A stretch of 64,000 nt of DNA, from contig NW_026731939.1 of assembly GCF_028476545.1 (NCBI RefSeq), positions 125,001-189,000 on the forward strand, in the 5' to 3' direction. Positions within the stretch are counted from its first letter, which is position 1. Each line of letters begins with the position of its first letter. This stretch comes from Physella acuta (Eukaryota; Mollusca; Gastropoda; Physidae). The notes under the pieces are model-generated. The model was not told where the DNA came from, ran no database searches, and saw nothing but the letters and a program-made list of their open reading frames with translations. The translations under genes and the position numbers were made by a program. Positions 11,041-22,568 of this stretch are shown piece by piece.

Positions 11041-11139
11041 CATTGATAAGACATGACAGAGGCAGAATGACATATGTCGTGTTTTATTTGCATTAGTGGT
11101 TTAAAAAGTAGCATTTCATTACGTAATGAAAAGAACTAT

Positions 11140-11195
11140 TACATTGCATGAATCACGATATATCATAAGTTTGAGAACCATTGTGTTGTTGTTTT
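11140..11195. mobile_element. Possible one-ended hAT remnant
   Basis: The segment 'cataagtttgagaaccattg' resembles the common hAT right end 'aagtttgagaaccactg'. No matching left end or 8-bp duplication was found. Confidence 0.3.
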
Positions 11196-12052
11196 TTCTG
11201 AGTTAAGTTAGGAGCTTGAAAATGGTAATCTGTAAATGGCATCACGCACACATTGGGTAAGAAATAAGAAGGGGAAAAAAAAGGGGGGGGAGGAAGTTTT
11301 TTTTTGTGCGATGTGGAATTCAGCAGTGTAACTTTATAAATATTTCGTATTTCATATTTAAAAAAAAAATAATGGGAAAAATATTGTAAGATATTTTGTT
11401 ACTATTTGGAGGTGGGGTGGCGGATCGTGGTCAATATCTCCTTAGATATAAACCCTAATGATAACTCTGGGGGAGGGGGTAGTTTTCAAGGAGGGTAATT
11501 GTCCAGAGGGTTAATTGTCTGGGGGTTAATGTCCGGGGAGTATATCCCATTAGGTTATTGATTTGAAAGCACCGCGGCATTTAGTAAATGTCGTTGTTTA
11601 GGGCGTGTTAAATTTGTGACGATGTGTGACGGAAGGGGGTGGAGTTAAAATTAAAAAGTCGAGCTTTGCGAATATCCAAGTAAACGTCATCTGGTGACGA
11701 ACTCGAGTCAATGAAGCAACTGGACTCGGTGTAAATTCTGGAGTCGATTAAGCGGAGTCATGGAAATGGAGTCAAGGAAAATATCCAGTCAATGATTTCT
11801 GAGTCGAAAGCTTAAAAAATAAAGAGAAGCTTTGAAGTTAAAAACAAAACAATATGTTCAGAAACGACTTGCACTTAAATGCATTCTTCGTTCAATGGTG
11901 AAGAATTACCCCCTCCCCCCTTTTTCTTTCCGTCAATGCTAATTAATTATTAATTATAAAACTTGATCGATGCATGTGACTTGATTGATTTTATTTTCGG
12001 TTCGTCAACGTTTTCCTGGCTTCAGAGTTCGTCACGGTCTCATGAACGCTGA
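11196..12052. other. Unassigned DNA with a MITE fragment
   Basis: At about 11608-11665 the sequence 'tttgtgacgatgtgtgacgg' with following 'aagggggtgga' matches an interior segment of the TA-target MITE at 29358-29749, so a fragment of that family is present. The phrase 'ggagtca.tgaa' recurs between 11690 and 11800. No gene is visible. Confidence 0.45.
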
Positions 12053-12309
12053 GTGTTTCAGGCGAGATGGGTTACACCAGGGGTCGTACAGATTCGAGGG
12101 AGGGGGGGGGGGGGGGGGGTCGCGGGGTTAGTGGGGTGTAGTTTTTGGGTGAGGGGTCATTGGGGAGTGAAGTTAGGTCAAAGGTTATACGCTGTCATTG
12201 TGAGGTGTACAGACATGTGTTATATTGGGGTAGTTGCATGTGTACAGGTTGTGTTTGTAAAGGGTACGGCATCTGGTGGACAGAAGGGGGGTCATTGGGG
12301 GTTACGATG

Positions 12310-13080
12310 ACTAAATAGACGGGGTTTTGAATGGGTTAACGATTGTGTGAACTGGTTGGGGTTTTAAGGGGTCATTGGGAGGTGTATAGACAGGGGCTTT
12401 AAGGGGTCATTGGGAGGTGTATAGACAGGTGTTATAAGGGGTTATTGGGAGGTGTATAGACAGGGGCTTTAAGGGGTCATTGGGAGGTGTATAGACAGGT
12501 GTTATAAGGGGTCATTGTGATGTGTATAGACGGAGGTTATAAGGGATCATTGTGAGGTGTATAGACAGGGTTTATAAGGGGTCATTGTGATGTGTATAGA
12601 CAGGGGTTATAAGGGGTCATTGGGAGGTGTATAGACGGAGGTTATAAGGGATCATTGTGAGGTGTATAGACAGGGTTTATAAGGGGTCATTGTGATGTGT
12701 ATAGACAGGGGTTATAAGGGGTCATTGGGAGGTGTATAGACGGAGGTTATAAGGGATCATTGTGAGGTGTATAGACAGGGTTTATAAGGGGTCATTGGGA
12801 GGTGTATAGACGGAGGTTATAAGGGATCATTGTGAGGTGTATAGACAGGGGTTATAAGGGGTCATTGTGATGTGTATAGACGGAGGTTATAAGGGATCAT
12901 TGTGAGGTGTATAGACAGGGTTTATAAGAGACAATTCTAAGCTGTATAGATAGGTGTTATAAGGGGTTATTTTAGGTGTATAGACAGAAGGTATAAGCTC
13001 TCATTATAAGGTGTAAAGAAAGGGGTTATAAGGGGCCATTGTGAGGTGTTTGGACAGGGGTTATATTGGGAAATGTTGAG
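12310..13080. repeat. Minisatellite, about 35 bp unit (left part)
   Basis: About 20 units built on 'aggggtcattgggaggtgta' followed by 'tagacaggggttata'. A higher-order pattern is visible: pairs alternating 'gggaggtg' and 'gtgatgtg' recur as blocks of about 108 bp from 12500 to 12890. The array resumes at 14371. Confidence 0.9.
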
Positions 13081-13084
13081 GTTT

Positions 13085-14370
13085 ATTGAGAGACTAGGCA
13101 TACTGCCTAGCTTCGCTTAGGTTTTCAAAAAAAAATTGATTAATTGAATGATTAATTAATGGGTGATTGGCTGCTATGTTAAATGCTTAGGGCCTAAATT
13201 TATACAGTGGAGTAGTATGTGTTCAGTGAAATATTGACGGAATATTCGCAAACTTATTACTCGCACGGTTATTAGAACTGCAAGGGGTTTCTTAATAGTA
13301 TCAATCAAATATTATAATAAATTACTTTCGCAATTAATTTTCACAATTTAAGTACAATGCAAAACTTAATTTATAACACAATATTTATTTAAAACAATGC
13401 AATCCTTTATGATTTTTTGTTTTTTTTTTAAAAAGAGTATACAAAATATTTAAAAATTATTACATTAAAAAGTTACCTCCCCTGTTCATAGACCAAATGA
13501 CCAAATCTCATATAATGAGAATTTCACTCGCGATCACTTTTTAGCCCTCTTAGAGGGCTTTATTTCCGACCAACAGTTTTTCCATACGGCGTAGTCATCT
13601 ATAGAGATGTATACAAAAAATTAGCCAGATGTAAAGTGGGTAAGTGCCCTAAAATCCGTTTTGAAATCACCCTCTGTTTTTCCGATAAAATACAAAGATT
13701 ATATAGGGAAATACGACTGGTCAGTTTTGACCCATTTAACGAATTTTCCCGGACATGGCGAGTTTTTTGTGACACCCCAAGGCGTTCTCCTACCACCTTA
13801 CAAAATTTCAAGGGGGGTCGTCGAAGGAAATTTTTTTTCGTAATATAGCTCATATAAAGAGAATTTCACTCGCGGTCACTTTTTAGCCCTCGTCGAGGGC
13901 TTTGAGTGAAACTGACAGTTTTCCCTAAAGGTCAAGCCATTTACCAAAGAGCATGCAAAGAATTAGCCAGGTGTAAAGTGGGTAAGTGCCCTAAAATCCG
14001 TTTTGAAATCACCCTCTGTTTTTCCCATAAAATACAAAGATTATATAGGGAAATACGACTGGTCAGTTTTGACCCATTTATCGAATTTTCCCGGACATGG
14101 CGAGTTTTTTGTGACACCCCAAGGCGTTCACCTACCACCTCAGAAAATTTCAAGGGGGGTCGTCGGAGGAAATTTTTTTTCGTAATATAGCCCATATAAG
14201 GCGCCGGTCAGTCGAGGTCAGTTTTGACCCCTTCTCCGTAGACTTTTCGGCCAACCGTCACCGGCCGTCGTGTTCCATCGCCCCAAGGCACCATCGTGCC
14301 AAATTTGACGCGCCTGCGGCGCCGGGAAGTGCCCTGTCGGGCACTTGACCACTTTGCTTTATATATATAG
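13085..14370 (+). mobile_element. Unclassified 1.3-kb insertion in the minisatellite
   Basis: The 35-bp array is interrupted here and continues on the other side, so this is an insertion, though the exact ends are uncertain. It contains two units of about 342 bp (13506-13847 and 13848-14190), about 90% alike, followed by a third very diverged unit that keeps 'gtcagttttgaccc' and 'ccccaaggc'. Each early unit has a hairpin (GCCCTCTTAGAGGGC and GCCCTCGTCGAGGGC). A further hairpin, 'aagtgccctgtcgggcactt', lies at 14327-14346, and the element ends near 'ctttatatatatagat'. Open frames of 84-94 codons in both orientations of the units have no recognisable domain. A retroelement tail with repeated units (Penelope-like or LINE 3' end) is possible but not shown. 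Confidence 0.6.
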
Positions 14371-14516
14371 ATGTTATAAGGTATCATTGTGAGGTGTATA
14401 GACAGGTGTTATAAGGGATCATTTGGAGGTGTATAGACATAAGGGATCCTTGGGAGGTGTATGGACTCATAAGGGATCCTTGGCGGTGTATAGACAGGGG
14501 TTATAAGGGGTTCGTG
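14371..14516. repeat. Minisatellite, about 35 bp unit (right part)
   Basis: Four to five units ('tcattgtgaggtgtatagac') continue the array from 12310-13080, proving the intervening 1.3 kb was inserted. Confidence 0.85.
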
Positions 14517-15349
14517 GAAGTGCTAACCTGGGTGTTTTGAAATGGGGATAAGATACGTTTGAATTTATAACAAGAGAATAAACAGAAATGAAAATTTTGA
14601 AACAAAAAACGTATGTGTCGCACAACTATAAATGTGAATCGTGCATTGAGAGCCTTGAAACGTAAAATAAGAGACGCTGGCTGTTGAAATATCAGGGACG
14701 AAGTGTATGCAAATTAAATGTGAAATAAATTAAATCAATTTAATCAAGCTATGAAATAATATTAATAAGGATATTTAGTTAGCCCTCGAAACTTATTTCT
14801 TATCCGTTAACGTTTTTCTAATGAGCAAAACAAAAAAACAAACAAAAAAAATCATCAAAAAACAATCAAAATTAATTGAATTTGCATTTAGAAATTTCCA
14901 AACTCCTCCTGTGAATAAAAAGAAGTTGATGAATTCCAGATGTAATCCGACTTTTAATTTATTTTTTTTATTTTATTTTATTATTTTTTTTTGTTTGTTT
15001 TTGTTTACGGTCATTGAACCTTCTAGATTATTGACCTGCTTTTGCGTCAGGATTGAGAGAATATTATCAATGTTAGGACATCAAGCAAGTGCCCCCCAAC
15101 CTGACGGTCATTTAGTAAGAATTAATTTACCTGTCTCAGCCTAAAGTCTAGACATTTCTCAACAAAAGACTATAGAGTGGAATCAACGCTAACGTGTGTT
15201 AAGAATGGATTGAGTATCTTTAACTGTTTATCCTAAAGCAATACGACTTAAAACAGCTTGTCTGAGATTAGTTATGACTAAATTCTATATTTTGTACGTT
15301 ACTCCTTAACATTTTTAATTAATTTCTGAAGAAACAGAATATCAGGGTA
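14517..15349. other. Unassigned AT-rich DNA
   Basis: A 107-codon plus-strand frame (14821-15144) starts with a Lys-rich stretch and an A-rich codon run, then a T-rich Phe/Leu run. It reflects A-rich and T-rich composition rather than a recognisable protein. No other feature was seen. Confidence 0.35.
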
Positions 15350-15535
15350 GTGCTTCGCTATGAAGTTGCTAGTTCGTTTCTTTGGAGTTGCTATGTAGTT
15401 GCTTGTTAATTGCTAGGTAGTTGCTTTGAAGTTGCAAGGTAGTTTCTATGTAGCTCCAAGACGGTTGCTAAATAGTTTCTTGGTAGTTGCTAGGGGTTGC
15501 TAGCTGGTTGCTATGCCGTTTGCTTGGAATTATGG
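15350..15535. repeat. Degenerate GTTGCTA-type short repeat
   Basis: The phrase 'agttgctaggtagttgct' and variants recur about ten times at roughly 13-20 bp spacing. Confidence 0.65.
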
Positions 15536-16424
15536 GCCTGGGAGCGGGAACCTACACGTTTTATTGTATTCATTGACCAAGTAGAGTGTCCCATCCCAAG
15601 TTTTCGCTTCGTTAACCAAACGTAATTAACTTAATTACCATGGGTGCTCAAAGACATTGTTGGTACCAACTTTTACTGTCTTTAATTAACTTGGTACTCG
15701 TAGACGCCTAGCTTTGCAAGTACCGACTGTACTATCTTTAATTTCAAACCTTTCTCGAAATGATTTTGTTTTATGCTAGTTCTAAGGAAGGGAGGTAAGA
15801 ATGCAAGAGATTAAATAAAGCAAAAGATATGTGTTTGAACTGCATGGAACTCAGAAGGTTTTTTTTGTGCGCGTGTTTGTACTTTAATGTTAGCGTACCT
15901 GTAAGGGTATATGACCCGGTAGAGAGAGCAAAAACACGAAGGTAAAGATGAATAAACAAGGACGGAAAAAATAAAACACAGCAAAGGAATTTTTTACAAC
16001 CTGCGATAGTTTTTAAAGCGTAAGTGACGAGTATCAGGGGTAGCAGTTTCATTTTAGCACATGTGGTGAGGGTGGGGTGAGTAGGGTGCGACTCACGTCC
16101 TTTGGTGTGTGGGGGTGATTGTGGAAAGGTTAAGGAAGTTTAAGTCTAGGACATTAATCAACCTGTCTACCGACCCTACCCCACCCCCCACGGATTAATT
16201 ACCCCCTCCCTGTCAATTCCTCCATTCCCCCACGTTAATTTACTCCGTATCGAAAAAACATGGTGTAGGCATAGAGATAAAACGAGAATTCTATTTAGAT
16301 GGTCTAAAATGGGCAGACAGAAAACTAAATAAATCGCAGTTCGTAGTGTCCCCGGGACATTCATTAAAATTCTTCACATGAAAAACGTCAGCGTGGCCTA
16401 ATCTTACGTTTTCTGGAAATTTTC
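15536..16424. other. Unassigned DNA
   Basis: Contains two diverged copies of 'tttaattaacttggta' / 'gacgcctagctttg' style phrases around 15620-15740. The 93-codon minus-strand frame at 15771-16052 has no recognisable domain. No gene is called. Confidence 0.35.
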
Positions 16425-16916
16425 TCAGCCCTAGCCCCAGCCCCAGCCCCGGCCCCGGCCCCGGCCCCAGCCCCAGCCCCAGCCCCAGCCCCAGCCCTAG
16501 CCCTAGCCCTAGCCCTAGCCCTAGCCCTAGCCCTAGCCCTAGCCCTAGCCCTAGCCCTAGCCCTAGCCCTAGCCCTAGCCCTAGCCCTAGCCCTAGCCCT
16601 AGCCCTAGCCCTAGCCCTAGACTTAGCCCTAGCCCTAGCCCTAGCCCTAGCCCTAGCCCTAGCCATAGCCATAGCCATAGCCATAGCCATAGCCATAGCC
16701 ATAGCCATAGCCATAGCCATAGCCATAGCCATAGCCATAGCCATAGCCATAGCCATAGCCATAGCCATAGCCATAGCCATAGCCATAGCCATAGCCATAG
16801 CCATAGCCATAGCCATAGCCATAGCCATAGCCATAGCCATAGCCATAGCCATAGCCATAGCCATAGCCATAGCCATAGCCATAGCCATAGCCATAGCCAT
16901 AGCCATAGCCATAGAC
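16425..16916. repeat. Hexamer array (CCCTAG/CCATAG/CCCCAG)n
   Basis: About 80 hexamers arranged in blocks from left to right: CCCCAG/CCCCGG (about 16430-16495), CCCTAG (16495-16660), then pure CCATAG (16662-16915). Because six is a multiple of three, the minus strand has a 218-codon Ala-Met/Ala-Arg frame that is only a repeat product. CTAGGG is a known variant of the TTAGGG telomere hexamer, but the array also drifts far from that. Confidence 0.95.
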
Positions 16917-16984
16917 TGTAAAATGGTCAGAAGGGCTACGACTGCTGACCAGTTGAGCATGCGAGGATTAGTGGTGTGTATAAT

Positions 16985-17290
16985 CAAACAAACACGTACT
17001 CTCTGTGACGTGACCGAGTGGTAGTATACGTGACTTTTGCCCAATAAGGTTCGAGTTTGGTTCCAGGTTGCGAGTCAGAAACATGTCATAGAATCCACTC
17101 CGATATGGCTGTCTCGAGTGTAAAGAGCATCCTAGAGTGTTCACCCAGCTCTAATACGTACCCGACTCCTGGTAGGGGGGTGAGGATAGGTTAAGTAAAG
17201 ACGACATACGAGGGCCATTCAACCAGTTACCGATGTCACAGAGAAAAAAATATCGATAAACTCTACTTCACCTACCATAAAGTCCACAAT
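16985..17290 (+). mobile_element. SINE-1, strongly diverged copy
   Basis: Order of landmarks is kept: 'gtgaccgagtggtagtatac' (A-box region), 'aaggttcgagtttggttcc' (B-box region), 'acccagctctaatacgtacc', 'taagtaaagacgaca' and 'taaactctacttcacctacc'. The many changes and small insertions make this an old copy. Confidence 0.55.
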
Positions 17291-17766
17291 TTAGCGAAGG
17301 GTCTGTGTGATGATAAGATTATCAGACTTTAGAAGCCTGAAGGTCATACCCGGCAGACGGAAATGACCCGAACCGGTAGAACCGGAACACGATCTACCTG
17401 TTAACACCTCTATTCTGGAACTACAGGTAAACTCCCCCCCCCCCACTCACCAATCCCCTCCACTTTATCCCTACCGACACTAAGACCCAGACCAAAACTC
17501 GAGCACTTTGTTAAGGGCCTCTTTAGCGGCCTGTAAACAACAGCTCGAGTAGGTGCTTGATCACGTGACGTGGTTTACCGGTACTCACGCTTGCTCCGTA
17601 GCCGGCGGCGTGGTGCCGGTTAACTGGATCACGTGGTTCCCGTACACCCTACTCACACGGTCACTGACCCGTTGATAAGTCCGTGGTTTTCTATTTTTAT
17701 CATGCTCTCTGTATTATCTTCCGAATTTTTTCTAACTAGTCCTGTTAGTCGTGTTTTTGTAGTGCT
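17291..17766. other. Unassigned DNA, locally CpG-rich
   Basis: 17510-17640 is locally CpG-rich with three CACGTG/CACGTGA-type motifs. There is no coding signal and no evidence of a transcription start. Confidence 0.3.
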
Positions 17767-17999
17767 AGTATATCCAGTTTGTATCTTTCCATTTCAATGG
17801 CTGCCTCTTCTTGCTATATTCAGTTTGTATCCTTACATTTCATTGGCTGCCTCTTCTTGCTATATTCAGTTTGTATCCTTACATTTCATTGGCTGCCTCT
17901 TCTTGCTATATCCAGTTTGTATCCTTCCATTTCACTGGCTGCCTCTTCTTGCAATATCCAGTTTGTATCCTTCCATTTCATTGTCTGCCTGTTCTTGCT
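17767..17999. repeat. Tandem repeat, 46 bp unit, 5 copies
   Basis: Five units share 'atttcattggctgcctcttc' and 'ttgctatattcagtttgtat'. The 46-bp period cycles through all reading frames, giving three overlapping Leu/Ser/Cys/Phe-rich open frames (72-136 codons) that are repeat products. Confidence 0.92.
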
Positions 18000-18084
18000 A
18001 TTACCTGGACTTACATAATTATTCAGTAGAGGTCCTCAAATGAGGGAAAAGGTAAGTGAAAGTGGGCGGTGGGTCTTCCTGAAG

Positions 18085-18300
18085 AATATTGTTTCTTTCA
18101 TACTTTTCTCCTCCGGTGGGGGCACTTGATATTTTCGGAAGGGCAGACTACATTTTTCGGGGGTGGGGGGGGGGGGGGCTCGGGCTCTGGTAAAAGTATG
18201 TTTTCAATATAAATTCCATCTCGTTCGAGGGGGGGGGGGTGAAGGTGAGGGGGGGGGGGGGGGCTTGCTCAGAGATGCCTGCAAGAAACTCTGCTGAAAA
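18085..18300 (-). repeat. Dispersed repeat family X, copy 2
   Basis: Reverse complement of the stretch at 2085-2262: it runs from 'gtttctttcatac' through 'tgatattttcgg', poly-G blocks and 'aaattccatctcgttcga' to 'gagatgcctgcaagaaactc'. The G-rich blocks are longer than in copy 1. The class is unknown. Confidence 0.6.
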
Positions 18301-18679
18301 AGCATTTGGTATATATAAAAAAGCTTACATTATACACATTATACACAGAGCGTGGAGTATGTTATAGAACCGTTAACAATCCACTATGTTAAAACAAAGT
18401 GTCTCGAGTTTCGAACTGTTTGAGACGATGGAATAATCGTATTGTCTCTACACGAAATTAGTCAAATAAATAACTGGAAATTGGCCTTTGGTGCTTGGAT
18501 TATTTTTCTATCCTGTGTGTACTGTGTTTATTCGTGTGTTCCAGTACAAAGCTAGCGTTGTATTTGTGCACGAGTGTTTTTATTTTCTTGTGTTTTTTTA
18601 GGTCGCGGCTTCTAACAACCCACAATTTGGTGTAGAATTACGTCTTCGGCTTAGACGTCAGCGAAAACAAATCAGAAAA
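18301..18679. other. Unassigned DNA
   Basis: AT-rich mixed sequence with no recognisable repeat or coding similarity. Confidence 0.35.
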
Positions 18680-19016
18680 ACTAAGTGAAATAAAACAAAG
18701 TGAAATGAAACAAAGTGAAATAAAACAACGTGTAACAAAACAAAGTGAAATAAAACAAAGTGAAATAAAACAAAGTGAAATAAAACAAAGTGAAATAAAA
18801 CAAAGTGAAATAAAACAAAGTGAAATAAAACAAAGTGAAATAAAACAAAGGGAAATAAAACAAAGTGAAACAAAACTAAGTGAAATAAAACAAAGTGAAA
18901 CAAAACAAAGTGAAATAAAACAAAGTGAAATAAAACAAAGTGAAATAAAACAAAGTGAAACAAAACAAAGTGAAATAAAACAAAGTGAAATAAAACAAAG
19001 TGAAATAAAACAAAGA
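18680..19016. repeat. 15-bp tandem array
   Basis: About 22 units of 'caaagtgaaataaaa' with few substitutions. A 15-bp unit without stops in some frames gives Lys-Gln-Ser-Glu-Ile repeats (113 codons, plus strand) and Phe-rich repeats on the minus strand. These are judged artefacts. Confidence 0.95.
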
Positions 19017-19143
19017 AACAGTCATGTAAAACACTTCATCAAATGATGTTCTACTGCTGGAGATATCGCTTCAGTTAAGAAACAGCAAACTGCAATCAAT
19101 GCGTTTCTAGTTAGGTGGGAAGGGGAGCAAAATACACATACAA

Positions 19144-19144
<1 letters not shown>

Positions 19145-19227
<83 letters not shown>
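19145..19227. repeat. (TA)n microsatellite
   Basis: Uninterrupted TA tract of about 80 bp, directly left of a SINE-1 fragment. Confidence 0.97.
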
Positions 19228-19229
<2 letters not shown>

Positions 19230-19237
19230 CTATTCCC

Positions 19238-19378
19238 CTTTCGTGCCCAAGACACATGGGGCAGATGAAGTAAAGTTCATCTGTTTCAGAGACCTCGGCA
19301 TATGAAGGAATTATGTGGTCAACACTATGCCCAGCAGCTTTTTTTTCCCTAATGTGAGTTACGTACCCAACATAGCTG

Positions 19379-19380
<2 letters not shown>
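19238..19380 (-). mobile_element. SINE-1, 3' fragment
   Basis: Minus-strand SINE-1 body lacking the tRNA-like head: 'gtgggtacgtaactcacatt' equivalent, 'gctgggcatagtgttgacca' equivalent, 'tatgccgaggtctctgaaac' equivalent and 'atgaactttacttcatctgc' equivalent. (TA)n tracts lie on both sides. Confidence 0.8.
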
Positions 19381-19475
<95 letters not shown>

Positions 19476-19579
19476 TTTCTCAGTCCCATATAATTATATA
19501 CATACGAATATATATTGCATAATATGGCATTATGTATTAGAGTATATATATAAATTATATATATATATATATATATATC

Positions 19580-19638
<59 letters not shown>
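19381..19638. repeat. Two (TA)n tracts
   Basis: TA tracts at about 19383-19474 and 19555-19638 are separated by AT-rich sequence. The Ile-Tyr open frame over them is an artefact. Confidence 0.95.
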
Positions 19639-19639
<1 letters not shown>

Positions 19640-21239
19640 GAGTAGAGCTATACGTAAGCGTGACTAAAGACAGCTTGTATACCCTATGTATGTCTAGACA
19701 AAGGAAATCTTAGATAAAAGATAAATGAAGCGAGGCTGCCACCCGGGGCCCCCCGGGAGCCCACCAGTCTCATCATTAATTCACCGCACCCACCGTGTGA
19801 CTATTGAACCTGAACGGCCGCGCGCGGGTCAGAACCTGCGCAGCGGATGTTGCGCCTGAGCCCGAACGTGTGAGGTTAAATATAATGTAGCCGGATCAAT
19901 GAGATAAAAGACATGTTATATTCGTTAAACACACACATGATTGTGGGTTTTTTTTTTTTGTACCATGCGTAGTGGTATCGACCTATCAGAAACGACGTAG
20001 CTCGGAACATATAATTGGTTCTATTATAAAATCTATAGCGTTATTATATTCCCATTCATAAAGAGAAGAGAAAATTCATGGATACTTTTCTTTGGTTTAA
20101 TTTTCTTTATCGGTATTTTTGGTTTTTCGGATACTTTGGTGTTTTAAAATGTTATTATTAGGACGGCCTGGTCGATATTAAATCTTTGGTAAGTTGGCAA
20201 TTTACCTACCGAGCACACCCCCCCCCCCCCCGATATCCATTCCACCACCACATCCAATGGATGCGGTCGGATGTACCAGGAGTTGAAAGTCTGGTGGAAT
20301 AAAGGTGGATAACGTTGGCCAGAAGTTCTACATCCTAGTGCGACCAGCTTGGCTTAAGTGCTTAGCTCTATCCAGTTCGTGAAACCAAAGAGAAGAGAAT
20401 CTGTCCTTCAAATCTAGACGGAACTTGAAAGTTCAGACACCTCTGCAAAAAGCTCCAAAAATAAATACAAAATCTCTCTCGTTTATTTGAATGGCAAGTT
20501 CATAAAATGTCTTCGAGTTCTAGATCAGTTCGTATATTAGCAAGTTCAGTTCTACTAGCTATGTCAAACGGCCGTTAAAAAAAAAACGACGTTTTCGCCC
20601 GCGTCGCCCAAATGTAGCTACGCTAAGCTTGTCAATATAGGCCCGTCTTAAAATTTTGTTGGCGCCATAGATTCTAATTTACGCCGAACTTTAAATTTAC
20701 GAACGCCATAGTTTTGAGTGTAGTCCCTACTTGAAATTAGCTAGCGCCATAGATTCTAGTGTAGTCCCTACTTGAAATTAGCTAGCGCTTGGGATTCTAG
20801 CGTAAGAAAGTCTTGAGAAGCACTCACATCAAAAAATAAATTTGAAATGTCGATAACTTCTCTAAACTCTATCCAAATAATCGCTTTGTAAACTGAATCA
20901 TAAGATCATTGGCTTACGAGTATGTCTGATTATATCATATTACATTCGTCAATACAACCGCTGTTGTTAATTAAACATAAATCCTGGCAAGAACATTTCT
21001 GAAACACGCGCATTCTTAATAAAGCAAGCCTCGTTTTGAGATCTACCCCAATTCAAAACGGAGCAGGGAGTAGCGGTTAAAGAGCCGTGGATCAATAAGT
21101 AGGATGTTAATTAGTTATGAATGACCTGAAGTGTTGCTCGTGACGATTGTTTGCTACAATGTAGGGGCATGTCACGTGTTTAAAGATATATTTAGATGCA
21201 CGGGGGGGGGGGGGGGGAGTGGGGGATCGATGAGCGTGT
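19639..21239. other. Mostly unassigned, with a GC-rich patch and a short direct repeat
   Basis: 19735-19865 is GC-rich ('cccggggccccccgggag') without coding signal. At 20161-20400 a 'ggacggcctggtcgata' start hints at a very decayed SINE. At 20715-20810 the phrase 'tagtccctacttgaaattag' is duplicated with 'ctagcgcc.tagattctag' around it. No gene is seen. Confidence 0.4.
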
Positions 21240-21800
21240 GAGATGGTTGTGGTGGATGTGGTAGGCTGTGGTGTTGGTTAAGTTGTTGGATGTAGTAGGT
21301 TGTGATGTTGGTTAAATTGTTGGATGTGGTAGGTTGTGGTGCTGGTTAATTTGTTGGATGTAGTAGGCTGTGGTGTTGGTTAGGTTGTTGGATGTGGTAG
21401 GTTGTGGTGCTGGTTAAATTGTTGGATGTGGTAGGTTGTGGTGCTGGTAAGGTTGTTTGATGTGGTAGGTTGTGGTGTTGGTAAGGTTGTTGGATGTGGT
21501 AGGCTGTGGTGTTGGTTAAATTGTTGGATGTGGTAGGTTGTGGTGTTTGTTAGGTTGTTGGATGTGGTAGGCTGTGGTGTTGGTTAGGTTGTTGGATGTG
21601 GTAGGCTGTGGTGTTGGTTAGGTTGTTGGATGTGGTAGGTTGTGGTGTTGGTTAGGTTGTTGGATGTGGTAGGCTGTGGTGTTGGTTAGGTTGTTTGATG
21701 TGGTAGGCTGTGGTGCTGGTTAGGTTGTTGGATGTGGTAGGATGTGGTGTTGGTTAGGTTGTTGCTGGCTAAGTTGTTGGTGATGGATGTGGAGGTTGTT
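21240..21800. repeat. Minisatellite, 34 bp unit
   Basis: About 16 units of 'ggttgttggatgtggtaggc' plus 'tgtggtgttggtta'. The right end decays after 21760. Confidence 0.93.
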
Positions 21801-22155
21801 TTGCTAGTTCAGTTTTTGGCGTAGATGTGGTAACCTAAATTTACCCAAGTTGTAGAAATCAAAACTTTACCAAACGAACACCATATCTTCCAACGCTTCA
21901 ACCAACACCACAACAACTCACCCCCCCCCCCCCCCCAAACATCCCTCAATGGCGATGTAACCAAACGACTTGGAGACAGTACTGGAGAGAGCTCAGACGA
22001 CAACCTAATCTTTTCCCGCCGGAATACAACAGTAGATGGTGTCAGACAGAAGAGCATTTATTGATCTTTTCAAAGATCTCTGCCGGCAAAACGTTTCGGG
22101 CACGTGACTCTCATACAGATCTGCGTCTTCACATTCGTTTGTATTACTTACGTTT
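21801..22155. other. Unassigned DNA with poly-C run
   Basis: A poly-C tract lies at about 21920-21936. An 82-codon minus-strand frame here begins outside the repeat but has no recognisable domain. Confidence 0.35.
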
Positions 22156-22173
22156 ATACATATATATATATAT

Positions 22174-22568
<395 letters not shown>

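Noticed and set aside
16388-17044. 218-codon minus-strand frame with Met-Ala and Arg-Ala repeats
   Set aside because: It is produced by the hexamer array; six bp keeps phase and the encoded sequence is pure dipeptide repeat with no flanking protein similarity.
18658-19046. Lys-Gln-Ser-Glu-Ile repeat protein (113 codons) and its Phe-rich antisense
   Set aside because: Generated by a 15-bp array open on both strands; no start context or neighbouring exons.
19735-19865. GC-rich patch as possible rRNA or promoter
   Set aside because: No match to conserved rRNA segments that I recognise, and no transcription signal.
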